Shown: positions 35,453 to 44,734 of the stretch, in pieces
Numbering within the stretch: position 1 is the first letter of the stretch
Layout of the letters: the number at the start of each line of letters is the position of its first letter
Assembly: GCA_951813255.1 (NCBI GenBank)
Contig: OX638353.1
Location: forward strand, 310,001 to 374,000
Direction: 5' to 3'
Source of the DNA: an uncultured Dehalococcoidia bacterium
GTDB taxonomy: Bacteria; Chloroflexota; Dehalococcoidia; Lucifugimonadales; JAAXIE01
Length of the DNA stretch: 64,000 nt
Program-made: the position numbers and the translations under genes
The notes under the pieces: generated by a model
Database searches by the model: none
What the model was told of the DNA's origin: nothing
What the model saw: the letters and a program-made list of their open reading frames with translations, nothing else

Positions 35453-36390
35453 TGGAGATACGCATCGGGATTGACCCCACGCTGCTTGATGTCTGGAGGT
35501 TTACCCTCACATGGCACGGGTTCTTCACGTTCATTGCGGTGGCAGTGGCCGTAGTTATCACGGCACAACGGGGGCGTCGTCAGGGTCTGAACGTCGACGC
35601 CATATACTCAGTGGCCCTCTGGTGCATTATCGGAGGCATCATAGGATCCCGGGCGCTGCATGTGCAGGACCAGTGGGCGGATATCTACAGTAACGACCCC
35701 ATGAAGATACTGCAGGTATGGAGTGGGGGCATCACCATCATCGGGGCCATCGCTGGGGGCTTTGCCCTCGGCGCCGCTTACATGGTCGTCCGCAACCACC
35801 CCAAGTTCCTCGATTTCTGGGGCAAGTATTTCCGGTGGCTTGGGGAGCCCACCAAGGCTAACCTGCCAAGTGTGGGACGGCTGGCGGATATCGCCACACC
35901 CGCTCTACTCATTGCCATGATCATCGGGCGCGTAGGGGACATAATAAATGGGGAGCACTTTGCCACGGCCACCACGCTGCCATGGGCTGTGGTCTACACT
36001 CACCCGGAGACCGTTGAATTATACTCTTTCTTCCATCCTGCGGGCTTCCATTCTCTAACCCCTACTCATCCCGCCGTTATATACGAGATGCTGCTGGACG
36101 TAGCCATCCTAGGGGTCGCTTGGTTCCTGCGGGACCGTCTCCGCCCTGACGGCATGATATTCGCTCTCTACGCTGGCCTCTACGCCATGGGACGGTTCTT
36201 CATCAGCTTCCTGCGGCTGGACGATGACAAGCTATGGGACTTGAACCAGGCGCAGTTGGTGTGCATTGCCATCCTGATAATCGTAGTACCGCTGCTGGCT
36301 TACCGGGCACAATTGGTGCGGCCTGGTCCCCGCCGTCCGCAGACGCCGGGCCGGCGACGGAGCGCTTCTACGCCATCAAGCGGTAGCTGA
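35452..36390 (+). CDS. lgt: Prolipoprotein diacylglyceryl transferase
   Basis: A 312-residue membrane enzyme that attaches diacylglycerol to the lipobox Cys of prolipoproteins. It carries the Lgt signature GRVGDIINGEHFA (family GRxGNFxNxE; here Asp replaces Asn-Phe), an early TWHGFF with the conserved His, and THPAVIYEML. Several membrane helices are evident. The ATG overlaps ispE's stop. The basic C-terminal tail extends 15 bases into the convergent recJ end. Its presence agrees with lipoprotein leaders seen on two genes in this window. Confidence 0.93.
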   Translation: MEIRIGIDPTLLDVWRFTLTWHGFFTFIAVAVAVVITAQRGRRQGLNVDAIYSVALWCIIGGIIGSRALHVQDQWADIYSNDPMKILQVWSGGITIIGAIAGGFALGAAYMVVRNHPKFLDFWGKYFRWLGEPTKANLPSVGRLADIATPALLIAMIIGRVGDIINGEHFATATTLPWAVVYTHPETVELYSFFHPAGFHSLTPTHPAVIYEMLLDVAILGVAWFLRDRLRPDGMIFALYAGLYAMGRFFISFLRLDDDKLWDLNQAQLVCIAILIIVVPLLAYRAQLVRPGPRRPQTPGRRRSASTPSSGS

Positions 36391-38097
36391 TGCTTGCCTG
36401 AAGTCCAGAAGCCTTAGGGAAATGACCTCGGCACCGCCACGCCACTCCGTTTCCAAGCGGTAGACGGCGTCGATGCGCTCGACGCCCTCGACCCAATGCT
36501 CTGCCAAGCGAAAGGCGGCTGCGTCGAAAGTGGCCCGGTTTTCCCGCAACTTCAACTTCAGGTGGTGGCCCGAATTGCCCAAGGGACGCACCTCCCGCAC
36601 CTCCAAGTCTCTTGCCAGGAAGGTGGGGTGGGGGTTGCCCTCGCCAAAGGGCGAGAGGTCCCGCAGCCATTCGAAGCCTGCGCCCAGCAGGCTGGCAACC
36701 GGGGCCTCGGCGTCGATGGTTATGGTGGGGCGCAGGTCCAAGCCCGCCAGTTCCTCGTCGGCCACGGCCTCCATGCGCTCGTAGAAGGACTCCAGCTTCT
36801 CCCGCTTCATGGTGAACCCAGCTGCTTGGGGATGCCCCCCGTACCGCAGGAACAGGTCGCCGCAGCGCTCCAGTGCGCCAACCATGTTGAACTCGGGGAT
36901 GCTGCGCGCGCTGGCTCGTACCACATCCCCTCCCAGGCACATGGCTATGGCAGGGCGGTTGAACTGCTCCGCCAACTGTCCTGCGGTCAGCCCCACGATG
37001 CCTGGCTGGTACCACTCTTCTCCGACCAGCAGAATCGACGGGACAGGGGTACGCTGCAACACCTTTTCGCGGGCCGCTGTCAGGCTCTGGTCGGTCTGCT
37101 GCCGACGCTCCTGGTTCAGTTCTTCCAAATGTCGTGCCAACTCTTCCGCTTCTCTGGAATCAGTTGTAGTCAGAAGGCGGTAGCTGGCGGTTGCGCTGTC
37201 GAGCCGGCCAGCGGAGTTCAGGCGGGGCGCGATGGCAAAAGAGATGGCCTCGATTCCGAGTCCTCGTGGCTCAATGGCCGCTCGTTGGTAGAGGGCTCGC
37301 AGGCCGGGATGGCGCGTGCTGGACAGTGCTCGCAGCCCCGCCTTCAGCAGATAACGGTTTTCGTCCACCAGAGGGGACACGTCTGCCACGGTGCCAACGG
37401 CCGCCAACGCCAGCAGGTCGGGGTGGCACGGCTGGCCCACCCTCTCGTACAAGCCATGCACCAGCTTGAAAGCAAGGCCAGCCCCCGATAACCCTAGGAA
37501 GGGATACGCCGGATGGCTGGCGACGGGTGTTTCCACTTTGGGGTTGATCACAGCGACAGCTTGGGGCAATTGAGGGCGGGGAGTGTGGTGGTCAGTGATG
37601 ATGGTGTGCATCCCCAAGCTGGATGCCAGTTCCACCTGTTCCAAATCGTTCACGCCACAGTCCACGGTAATCATCAGGGTGCACCCCTGCTCCCGCAGAT
37701 GTCGGATGGCGCTTGGGTTGGGGCCGTGGCCCTCGCGCACCCTATGGGGGAGGTAAGGAACTACTTTGATGCCCAACTGCTCCAATGCCATTGCCAGCAG
37801 GGCAGTGCCGGTGACGCCATCGACATCGAAATCCCCCAAGATGCCCACGGTCTCCCCTTGCGCCATAGCCTGCTGCAGGCGGTCCAAGCCAACGTCCATG
37901 TCCGGCAGCAGCCCAGGATCGTGCATCGACTTGGGGCCGGGGTTGAGGAAGGCGTCAATGCCAGCCTTGGAAGAGAAGCCGCGGTTGTAGAGCAACTGCC
38001 GGATGGCTGGCGGTGCGTCTATGACTTCTACCGCGTCAGCAGGTGCGGGAGGCAGCACCCGCCAACGTTTGCCGTTGGGTTGTGTCACCTGCCCCAC
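36376..38097 (-). CDS. recJ: Single-stranded-DNA-specific exonuclease RecJ
   Basis: A 573-residue DHH-superfamily nuclease. GDFDVDGVTGTALL is motif I, VDCGVND motif III and ITDHHTPRP the DHH motif itself; the DHHA1 domain with RYGGHPQAAGFT follows near residue 420, then an OB-type C-terminus. RecJ degrades single strands 5' to 3' in recombination and mismatch repair. The final 15 bases overlap the end of lgt tail to tail. Confidence 0.94.
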   Translation of the reverse strand: MGQVTQPNGKRWRVLPPAPADAVEVIDAPPAIRQLLYNRGFSSKAGIDAFLNPGPKSMHDPGLLPDMDVGLDRLQQAMAQGETVGILGDFDVDGVTGTALLAMALEQLGIKVVPYLPHRVREGHGPNPSAIRHLREQGCTLMITVDCGVNDLEQVELASSLGMHTIITDHHTPRPQLPQAVAVINPKVETPVASHPAYPFLGLSGAGLAFKLVHGLYERVGQPCHPDLLALAAVGTVADVSPLVDENRYLLKAGLRALSSTRHPGLRALYQRAAIEPRGLGIEAISFAIAPRLNSAGRLDSATASYRLLTTTDSREAEELARHLEELNQERRQQTDQSLTAAREKVLQRTPVPSILLVGEEWYQPGIVGLTAGQLAEQFNRPAIAMCLGGDVVRASARSIPEFNMVGALERCGDLFLRYGGHPQAAGFTMKREKLESFYERMEAVADEELAGLDLRPTITIDAEAPVASLLGAGFEWLRDLSPFGEGNPHPTFLARDLEVREVRPLGNSGHHLKLKLRENRATFDAAAFRLAEHWVEGVERIDAVYRLETEWRGGAEVISLRLLDFRQASATA

Positions 38098-38182
38098 CCC
38101 TCCATGCCAGTATCAAAGTCGCGTATGAGCCCGTCACGGGCCCTGGATTCGGGTTTAACCAAGAGAGCGGCCGTAGAAGGCG

Positions 38183-39442
38183 CTAGGAGGCCGTAAATAT
38201 CAGCACCGAGTTGTGGCCACCGAAACCGAAGGAGTTGCTCATGGTCGAGGAGATGGACAGTTTGCGGGCTACGCCAGGGGTGTAGCCCAAGTCACATTCC
38301 TCGTCGGGGTTCTCAAGATTGATTGTTGGTGGGATGGCCCCGTCCCGAAGGGCCATGATGCAGACGGCGGCTTCCAAGGCACCGCCCGCGCCCAACAGGT
38401 GGCCCGTCATCGATTTGGTGGAGCTGATGGGGAGGCTATATGCTGCCTTGCCCATGGCGCTTTTGATGGCCAGAGTTTCCTGGCGGTCGTTGAGGGGTGT
38501 GGAGGTGCCGTGGGCGTTCAGGTAGCCGATTTCGTCCGGCCTCAAGCCGGCCCGCTCCAAGGCAGTGGACATCGCCTTGGCGGCGCTGTGCCCGCCTGGG
38601 GCGGGTTCGGTGAGATGGTATGCGTCGGATGTGGCAGCGTAAGAGGCCAACACAGCCAATGGGGACACCCCGCGGCGTAGGGCACTTGCTTCACTCTCCA
38701 GTACCAGTACTGCTGCGCCTTCTCCCATGACGAAGCCGTCGCGCTCGGAGTCGAAGGGACGGCTCGCGCCTTTGGGGTGGTCGTTGCGACGAGAGAGCGC
38801 GCGCAGTGAATTGAAGCCCGCGACCGCTATGGGACAGATGGGAGCCTCGCTGCCCCCGGCCAACACGATATCGGCCTCATCGCGTCGGATCATCTGCCAG
38901 CCTTGGCCGATGGCGTCGGCACCGCTGGAGCAGGACGACACTGAGCAGAAGTTGGGGCCCATTGCCCCGGACGCCATGGATACTTGGGCTGGCGCCATGT
39001 CGCCCAGCATCATGGGGATCAGAAAGGGAGAGACTCGCCTAGGCCCCTTCTCCGAAAGCACGTCGTACTGCTGAGAGAGGGTGATGATGCCACCGATGCC
39101 GCTGCCCACGATGGTTGCAACCCGGAAGGGGTCGACCTTTTCCGGTTCGAGATCAGCCTGCTGGCATGCCTCAATCGAGGCGACCACGGCGAACTGGGCG
39201 AACCGGTCCATGCGCCGGGCCTGCTTCTTGTCGGGGATAGCCGCGGGGTCGAAGTCCTTGACCTCGGCCGCGAAATGCGTGTCGAAACTTTCGGCGTCGA
39301 AGGCCGAGATGTAGTCAACGCCCGATGCGCCAGAAAGAAGGGCGTCCCAAGTGGTCTGGGTACCGAGACCGAGGGGACTTACCACTCCGATCCCGGTGAC
39401 GAACACCCGGCCGTCCCCGGAGGAGGGGGACTGCTGAGCCAT
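38183..39442 (-). CDS. fabF: Beta-ketoacyl-ACP synthase II
   Basis: A 419-residue KAS II. VFVTGIGVVSPLG opens the thiolase fold, Cys171 in FCSVSSCSSGADAIG is the active nucleophile, and the two catalytic histidines are in NAHGTSTPLND and TGHLLGAGG; the late FGFGGHN loop is intact. It condenses malonyl-ACP with acyl-ACP in chain elongation. The SSC in place of the common TAC before the nucleophile is a small deviation. No acpP or other fab gene is adjacent; instead a radical SAM gene lies 3 bp upstream, so they are probably co-transcribed. Confidence 0.93.
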   Translation of the reverse strand: MAQQSPSSGDGRVFVTGIGVVSPLGLGTQTTWDALLSGASGVDYISAFDAESFDTHFAAEVKDFDPAAIPDKKQARRMDRFAQFAVVASIEACQQADLEPEKVDPFRVATIVGSGIGGIITLSQQYDVLSEKGPRRVSPFLIPMMLGDMAPAQVSMASGAMGPNFCSVSSCSSGADAIGQGWQMIRRDEADIVLAGGSEAPICPIAVAGFNSLRALSRRNDHPKGASRPFDSERDGFVMGEGAAVLVLESEASALRRGVSPLAVLASYAATSDAYHLTEPAPGGHSAAKAMSTALERAGLRPDEIGYLNAHGTSTPLNDRQETLAIKSAMGKAAYSLPISSTKSMTGHLLGAGGALEAAVCIMALRDGAIPPTINLENPDEECDLGYTPGVARKLSISSTMSNSFGFGGHNSVLIFTAS

Positions 39443-39445
39443 TGC

Positions 39446-41206
39446 CTACTCGTCCGCCGAGGCCGTGGGAGGCGTCCCCGATGTGGCTAGAGACCGCAAG
39501 GCCTCGGTCATCTCGTTCATTCGTACAGAGACGGCCGTGGAAAAAGCCCGGGAGGACTGGGTCAGGTCTTCCAAGGTCTCGGTCATGTAACCGACCTGTT
39601 CGGCTACAGTCTGCTCAAGCTCGGCCATTGCTTGGTCGGAGACGGTGCGCAGTGCACCGCCAACGTCGTTGACCCGCATGGATATGGCATCGCCGATTTC
39701 TTTGCGGGTGGGGGCTGACAAGCGGTTGAGAGCTTCCTTCAACTCGGCGATGCGCGCCGAGATACCAGGAGACAACTCTCGCTGCTGCCCTGCAAGGGCT
39801 TGGTGGTTCTGCATCATGCTGAATATCCGCGCGTAGAACCGGTCTACCGGATTCAGCTTGGCGTAGTAGCGCTGGAACAGGTCCTGGGACTGCTGCAAGG
39901 TCCAACGCTCATCGACATGGACGAACTGTTCGCCGGTATAGAGATGATAAGGACGCACGGCCCCTTCTGCCAAAACGTTGCCGTCCTGGTCCAAGGGGGT
40001 CAGGTCTGTCCAGTTGGAGGTGGCGGGTAGAGGGGTCAGCAGGTTGGCCGTCTGGTAGCGGCTGATCTGGGTGACCCACTCGGCCATATCCATGATGCTC
40101 TCTTCAGTATCGAAGGGCAGACCGATGATGGTCATCGCCACCACGCTGAAGCCCATAGAGTTCAAGGCCTCTAGGTCGTTGAACATCTGGCCGGGCTCTT
40201 GCCGTTTGCGTACAGCTTCCAGGTTGGCCACGTTATCTGACTCTACTCCGAGGTAGAGCATGCCCATGCCGATTTCACGCAGGGCATGGGCCAGTTCGGG
40301 GTCTTGACCCACTTCGGCACGGGCTTGGCACACAAGGGCCATCCCGTCGGAGTGGCCCTTCCAAGCCTTTATGCGTTCGAACCTCTCATTGCGGTACTTG
40401 ACCGCACGCAGAGGGGGCGGGTGAAGGTCGTCGGAGACGAAGACAGCGAAGCGTCCGTTGCGGGAGTGAATAAGGCCGTCGGCAGCCAGTTCCTGCAATT
40501 GGTGGAGGCGTTTGATTTCCGTTTCCCGGCTCACCATACGGTAACCGAGGAACTGCTGGATGACCTGACAGTAGGTGCACTTTTCGGTGCATCCCCGCAC
40601 GGTCTCCAAGACACCGCCAGCCATGGGGTTCAGGGGAGTAAGGTCGCGTATGGCGCGGAACTCGGGCAACTCCACGAAATCGGGAGCCACCAGCCCACGG
40701 CGCAGGGTCTGTACCAGTTGACCGTTGTCCATATATGAGATGCCGGGAATTTCGGAAAGGGCCTTCTTGCGTGCATCGCCCGTGAGGGTGAGCATCACAT
40801 CGGACAGTTGTCCGATGATGTCTTCGCCCTCGCGGTTCACAATGACATCGAACTTGCCCAGTTCGATGGCCTCTCGGGGCAGAGGGCTCATCTGAGGGCC
40901 GCCGCCGATGGTGATAAGGTTGGGATGGGCTTCCTTGGCCAGCCGGGCGATTTCGTAGGCCCGTGGTGCCTCGTTGATGAGGCAACTGACCATGAGAATG
41001 TCCACACCTGCCAAGTCCTTGTCGGGGTCCATCTTGCCGGAACGGGCCTCGAACCAGACCTCACGGTCATAGTGGAATGGGCCTTCCCACTGCTTGAGGG
41101 CGCCGGAAAGGAAGAGGAGGCCCTGTCTCGGGATGGCTATGTACTCAAAGTTGCCTCCGGCTGAGGCTGGCTGCAACAGCATTACGCGCTTGATCTTGCT
41201 GCTCAT
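39446..41206 (-). CDS. B12-binding-domain radical SAM protein with C-terminal coiled coil
   Basis: A 586-residue protein. The N-terminal third looks like a Rossmann-type B12-binding domain (VMLLQPASAGGN, IGGGPQMSPLP, VNREGEDII), and the radical SAM cluster site is ETVRGCTEKCTYCQ (C-x3-C-x2-C) near residue 205. The barrel continues with LYLGVESDN and IIGLPFDTEE. From about 480 a long Ala/Glu/Leu-rich segment with repeated SMRVND and SVRMNE looks helical and coiled. The ATG at 41206 has GGAG five bases away. The reaction is unknown; close linkage with fabF suggests a lipid-related role (inference). Confidence 0.85.
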   Translation of the reverse strand: MSSKIKRVMLLQPASAGGNFEYIAIPRQGLLFLSGALKQWEGPFHYDREVWFEARSGKMDPDKDLAGVDILMVSCLINEAPRAYEIARLAKEAHPNLITIGGGPQMSPLPREAIELGKFDVIVNREGEDIIGQLSDVMLTLTGDARKKALSEIPGISYMDNGQLVQTLRRGLVAPDFVELPEFRAIRDLTPLNPMAGGVLETVRGCTEKCTYCQVIQQFLGYRMVSRETEIKRLHQLQELAADGLIHSRNGRFAVFVSDDLHPPPLRAVKYRNERFERIKAWKGHSDGMALVCQARAEVGQDPELAHALREIGMGMLYLGVESDNVANLEAVRKRQEPGQMFNDLEALNSMGFSVVAMTIIGLPFDTEESIMDMAEWVTQISRYQTANLLTPLPATSNWTDLTPLDQDGNVLAEGAVRPYHLYTGEQFVHVDERWTLQQSQDLFQRYYAKLNPVDRFYARIFSMMQNHQALAGQQRELSPGISARIAELKEALNRLSAPTRKEIGDAISMRVNDVGGALRTVSDQAMAELEQTVAEQVGYMTETLEDLTQSSRAFSTAVSVRMNEMTEALRSLATSGTPPTASADE

Positions 41207-41326
41207 CGACACTCCGCTCATGGTGCTTCTATCCCATAAATGCTTGAAGACCGCAGGGATGGGCTCATTACTTCCTGCGATTATACAACACGGCTAGGTG
41301 TCAAGGCTTGGCTGGGTTCTTGCACT

Positions 41327-41914
41327 TCAAGAGACAAGTATTGCCCTAGCCGGTGCAGCTTCCACGCCTCCTACTTTCAGAGGCAGGCAATACAGCGTGT
41401 AGTCTCTTTCTGGCGCTCCGGATAAGTCAAGGGACTCCACAACAAGAATTCCTGCCGATAGCAGGAGCCGGTGGGCTGGGAAGTCTTCGCTATCCAGAGG
41501 GTCGACGGATAGGGAATCTGTCCCAAAGAGCTTCAAGCCCTGCTCCACAAGCCACCTTGCCGCATCGGCGGACAAACACCTAGGGGACATTCGCAGGAGC
41601 AGCCGTTCAGTCGTCTGAGGAAGGCCCATTGCATCGAGTTCTTCGCGTCCAATCTGTCCGGCCCCTTGCATATGGCGTACGACGGCTGGGCCTACCAGCA
41701 CTTGAAGTGAGACTTGGTCGATGGTCGGGCCCCCTTTCACGAAGTGGCTGGCAGCGTCCACATGGGTCCCGAGATGAGAGCTCATTGAGATGGAGGTCAG
41801 GTCGAAGGGACGGCCTTGCGCCATAGACGAGTGCGAGCACACTTGGAATGGCGAATCACCCGGATAGGCCAGTGTCTCTGAGGATAAGGGGAGAGTGATG
41901 TCGTAGATTGTCAT
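41327..41914 (-). CDS. Cyclase / kynurenine-formamidase-like hydrolase (copy 2)
   Basis: A 195-residue cyclase-family protein. MSSHLGTHVDAASHF carries the HxGTHxDxxxHF metal site, and the N-terminal DITLPLSSETLAYPGD is typical. Here the Pro of the motif is replaced by Ala, and identity with the 31.8 kb protein is low. It is a stand-alone gene. A substrate cannot be named; formamidase activity on kynurenine-type amides is only the best-known case in the family. Confidence 0.88.
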   Translation of the reverse strand: MTIYDITLPLSSETLAYPGDSPFQVCSHSSMAQGRPFDLTSISMSSHLGTHVDAASHFVKGGPTIDQVSLQVLVGPAVVRHMQGAGQIGREELDAMGLPQTTERLLLRMSPRCLSADAARWLVEQGLKLFGTDSLSVDPLDSEDFPAHRLLLSAGILVVESLDLSGAPERDYTLYCLPLKVGGVEAAPARAILVS

Positions 41915-41988
41915 CGTAGATACGGTTACAGATGGTTATACGGTTGGACATAGTCCTAGGTGGATGGGATGCTACAATATAGCGGCCC

Positions 41989-42429
41989 ATGGAACAAGCT
42001 GGAATGGCATCCCCCAACATCGACCGACAGGTCAAGCGCTACTACGGCCTCAGCAAGCGGTACATCGACAACGCCATGGTGGAGGTCGCTTGTGGCCGCT
42101 GGAAGCCTGCAGAAGACCTGCTCTGGGGTAGCGTGGTGGCTGCGGTGAAGGCTGTAGCTTGGAGCCGTGGCGAACCTCTGCAGGACAACGGTGAAGTCGA
42201 GGCCTACACTCGTGTATTGGGCCAAGAGATGAAGGATCGTCGCATCCGCGACGCCTTCGCCCGCCTCTCGGGCTATGCCACCATGTTCGATCGCCTGCAC
42301 GACTCGCCGCGGGAGAACACCCGTCGCCTGATCATGGACGTCGAGGAGGTGGCCTCCGCGGTTCAGAGGATCTGGCGCCTGCTGCCCACGGAAGCGGAGC
42401 CGGGGAATGAGCCGGACATTGAGCGATGA
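41989..42429 (+). CDS. PaREP1/HEPN-like helical protein
   Basis: A 146-residue, mostly helical protein. YYGLSKRYIDNAMVEVACG, then RWKPAEDLLWGSVVAAVKAVAW follow the PaREP1 pattern (a tetratricopeptide-like helix pair and a Trp-Gly-Ala-type helix with Lys). Such proteins are HEPN-like and common in archaea. No RNase motif (R-x4-6-H) is evident. The last 23 bases overlap the start of mtaB, so both are probably co-translated. A link to tRNA modification is only suggested by position. Confidence 0.65.
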   Translation: MEQAGMASPNIDRQVKRYYGLSKRYIDNAMVEVACGRWKPAEDLLWGSVVAAVKAVAWSRGEPLQDNGEVEAYTRVLGQEMKDRRIRDAFARLSGYATMFDRLHDSPRENTRRLIMDVEEVASAVQRIWRLLPTEAEPGNEPDIER

Positions 42430-43783
42430 CGTCTCCCCAGTGGCCCCAACCCCGCCCTTGGGCCACTGCCCTCCCTTCCGGGGCACTGTGGCGCTGGAGA
42501 CCCACGGCTGCAAGCTCAACCAATCGGACTCGGAGACCCTAGCTCGACGTTTTCAGGAGGCGGGCTACCGTTTGGTGCCGGAAGGGCAACCTGCCGACGT
42601 TTATGTGGTGAACACCTGCACGGTGACCCACGTTGCCGATCGCAAGGCGCGGCAAGCGCTACGTTGCGCCCGCCGTCGCAATCCCGATGCCACCGTCGTT
42701 GCCACTGGTTGCTATGCACAGCGTGACCCTTCATCTCTTGGGCTTATTCCGGGTATCGACTTGGTGGTGGGTAACAGCCGTAAGCCGTCGCTGGTCCAAA
42801 TGGTTGAAATTGATAGGGGAGAATCCAGCCGTCCCTCCGACGTTCCCCAAACAATCAGCCATCTACCGTACTTGCCGGGACGCTCCCGGGCCATGGTCAA
42901 GATACAGGAGGGATGCAATCAGGTCTGTGCCTACTGCATCGTGCCCAAGGTCAGGGGCCGGGAACGGAGTATCCCCATTGCGGAGCTGGTGGCTCAGGTG
43001 CAGTTGCTGGAGTCAGAAGGCTACAGGGAAATAGTGCTGACTGGCACTCAACTGGGCTCCTATGGCTTCGACCTGGAAAGACAGGACCTCGGGAGCCTCA
43101 TTGCCGCCATTTTGAGCGATACGAGTATCCCGCGCATACGGGTCTCTTCTCTTCAGCCTCAAGAGATAACCTTGGACCTGCTGGATTTGTGGCAGGACCG
43201 GAGGCTCTGCCCCCACTTCCATGTGCCGCTGCAAAGCGGTGCCGACCCTGTGCTGCAACGGATGCGCAGGCGCTATACCACTGCCATGTTCTCGGAGGCC
43301 CTTGATAAGATACGACGCAGCGTGCCGGCGTCGTCGGTGACTGCTGATGTCATCGTGGGCTTCCCCGGAGAAACGGACGCTGACTTCGACCAAGGTCTGG
43401 CCTTCGCAAGAGAGATGGCCTTCGCCTCAATGCATGTCTTCCCCTATTCCTGTAGGCCTGGCACCAGTGCTGCGCACATGGGGCAACAGGTGGATGAGGT
43501 GGTCAAGCGTGAGCGCATGGGCGCCATGCTAGCGGTGGCGCAGGAATCCCGGTCAGCGCATACGCGCGGGTGTTTGGGTCAGGTGCGCCCCGTGTTGTGG
43601 GAACGCGCCACGGCTAAGGAGAGCGGGGCTTGGCGATTCAGCGGACTTACCGACAACTACCTGCGGGTAACGACGGTCAGCGAACGCGATGTGACCAACG
43701 AAATAAATCGGGCCCGCTTGGAAGAAGCAGGCCCGGATTCGATTCATTGTTCGCTGGTTAGTGGCAGCAGTGAGGACTGCTAG
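42407..43783 (+). CDS. mtaB: tRNA (N6-threonylcarbamoyladenosine37) methylthiotransferase MtaB
   Basis: A 458-residue MiaB-family enzyme. The UPF0004 domain carries ETHGCKLNQSDSE, NTCTVTHVADRKARQ and GCYAQRDP with its three cluster cysteines. The radical SAM site is KIQEGCNQVCAYCIVPKVRG. The form GCKLNQ and the NTCTVT-x-AD-KAR pattern favour MtaB over MiaB or RimO. It converts t6A to ms2t6A at tRNA position 37. The C-terminal region shows a TRAM-like domain. A GC-rich inverted repeat lies inside the last codons (about 43706-43740). Confidence 0.9.
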   Translation: MSRTLSDDVSPVAPTPPLGHCPPFRGTVALETHGCKLNQSDSETLARRFQEAGYRLVPEGQPADVYVVNTCTVTHVADRKARQALRCARRRNPDATVVATGCYAQRDPSSLGLIPGIDLVVGNSRKPSLVQMVEIDRGESSRPSDVPQTISHLPYLPGRSRAMVKIQEGCNQVCAYCIVPKVRGRERSIPIAELVAQVQLLESEGYREIVLTGTQLGSYGFDLERQDLGSLIAAILSDTSIPRIRVSSLQPQEITLDLLDLWQDRRLCPHFHVPLQSGADPVLQRMRRRYTTAMFSEALDKIRRSVPASSVTADVIVGFPGETDADFDQGLAFAREMAFASMHVFPYSCRPGTSAAHMGQQVDEVVKRERMGAMLAVAQESRSAHTRGCLGQVRPVLWERATAKESGAWRFSGLTDNYLRVTTVSERDVTNEINRARLEEAGPDSIHCSLVSGSSEDC

Positions 43784-44634
43784 GCTACCTTGGGTGGCTC
43801 TGGCACCCCCACCGGCCGGAAGCGGCGACGCCCGTTGCGCCTCTCCAAATAGCCAGCGCGCTCCCCGGGCCCGCCATGGGCGAAGAGTAGAAGCAAGCCC
43901 TCTTCCTCGGCTTGGTTCAACACTTCCCTCCGCGTCTGGAGGGTGAGCTCGGGGTGGCGGTCGAAAGCTGGTATGCAGGCCAGATCCAGGTGGTGGGGTG
44001 TGGGCACCAAGTCTCCAAGGTAACAGGCCCTCTCGCCGCCTAACGTGAGGTAGACAATCTGGTGACCGCGGCACGGTCCGCCAGCTACCTTCACCTGGAT
44101 GCCGGGCAATATCTGGTCGTCGCCGTTCAGCGTCGCGAGTTGGCCTCGCTCCTCAATAGGGAGGAAGTCCTCTTCGCGGTACATGTCGAAGAACCTCTCA
44201 TCGGGGTTCAATGCATCCTCAAAGCAGGTCTGTTGCACATAGTAAGTGGCCCTGCTGAAGGTGGGCAGGAAGTTGCCGGTCCTGTCGAGCCGGGTGCAGC
44301 CTCCGCAGTGATCAAAGTCCAACCTTGAAAGGATAACCGTATCGATGTCCTTGGGGGAGAGGCCCATTGCCCTCAAGTCTTTTAGCAACCGGCTGGGAAC
44401 CAAGCCATACTGGTCCCGGCGACCGTCGGGGTCTTTATGGCCGACGCCGGTATCGATGAGCACGTTGTGCCCACCGGCCTGCGCCAACACGCAGTTGAGG
44501 CCCATCGTGAGCCGGTTCCTCCGATCGGTTGACACCTGGTCTTCCCACTGAGACTTGGCAATACGTCCGAACATAACGCCAGCATCCATCTTGATGATGC
44601 CATCGCTTAGCATGGTGAGTCGCCTTAATTCCAT
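43780..44634 (-). CDS. MBL-fold protein that lacks the metal-binding histidines
   Basis: A 284-residue protein clearly built as a metallo-beta-lactamase-fold hydrolase (LAQAGGHNVLIDTGVGH, ACYLGDLVPTPHH). The usual HxHxDH reads R104-L-D106-F-D108-H109 (ILSRLDFDHCGG), so two of the three histidines are gone. The next ligand, His in the GGHTxGHQ-type loop, is Pro187 (GGPCRGHQ), and the final His-Asp turn reads FAHGGPG. Asp207-like GDL remains. It is thus probably not a normal zinc hydrolase. The ATG at 44634 is used; the stop overlaps mtaB's end by four bases. Confidence 0.85.
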   Translation of the reverse strand: MELRRLTMLSDGIIKMDAGVMFGRIAKSQWEDQVSTDRRNRLTMGLNCVLAQAGGHNVLIDTGVGHKDPDGRRDQYGLVPSRLLKDLRAMGLSPKDIDTVILSRLDFDHCGGCTRLDRTGNFLPTFSRATYYVQQTCFEDALNPDERFFDMYREEDFLPIEERGQLATLNGDDQILPGIQVKVAGGPCRGHQIVYLTLGGERACYLGDLVPTPHHLDLACIPAFDRHPELTLQTRREVLNQAEEEGLLLLFAHGGPGERAGYLERRNGRRRFRPVGVPEPPKVA

Positions 44635-44734
44635 ATCTTCTGCCCTCTCTCGATGTTTATTGGGAGGGGCCAAAGTCCCCGAACGAAGGATATCGATGCA
44701 TTGATTTTACATGGCACAAGTGCTCTGTCAATAC

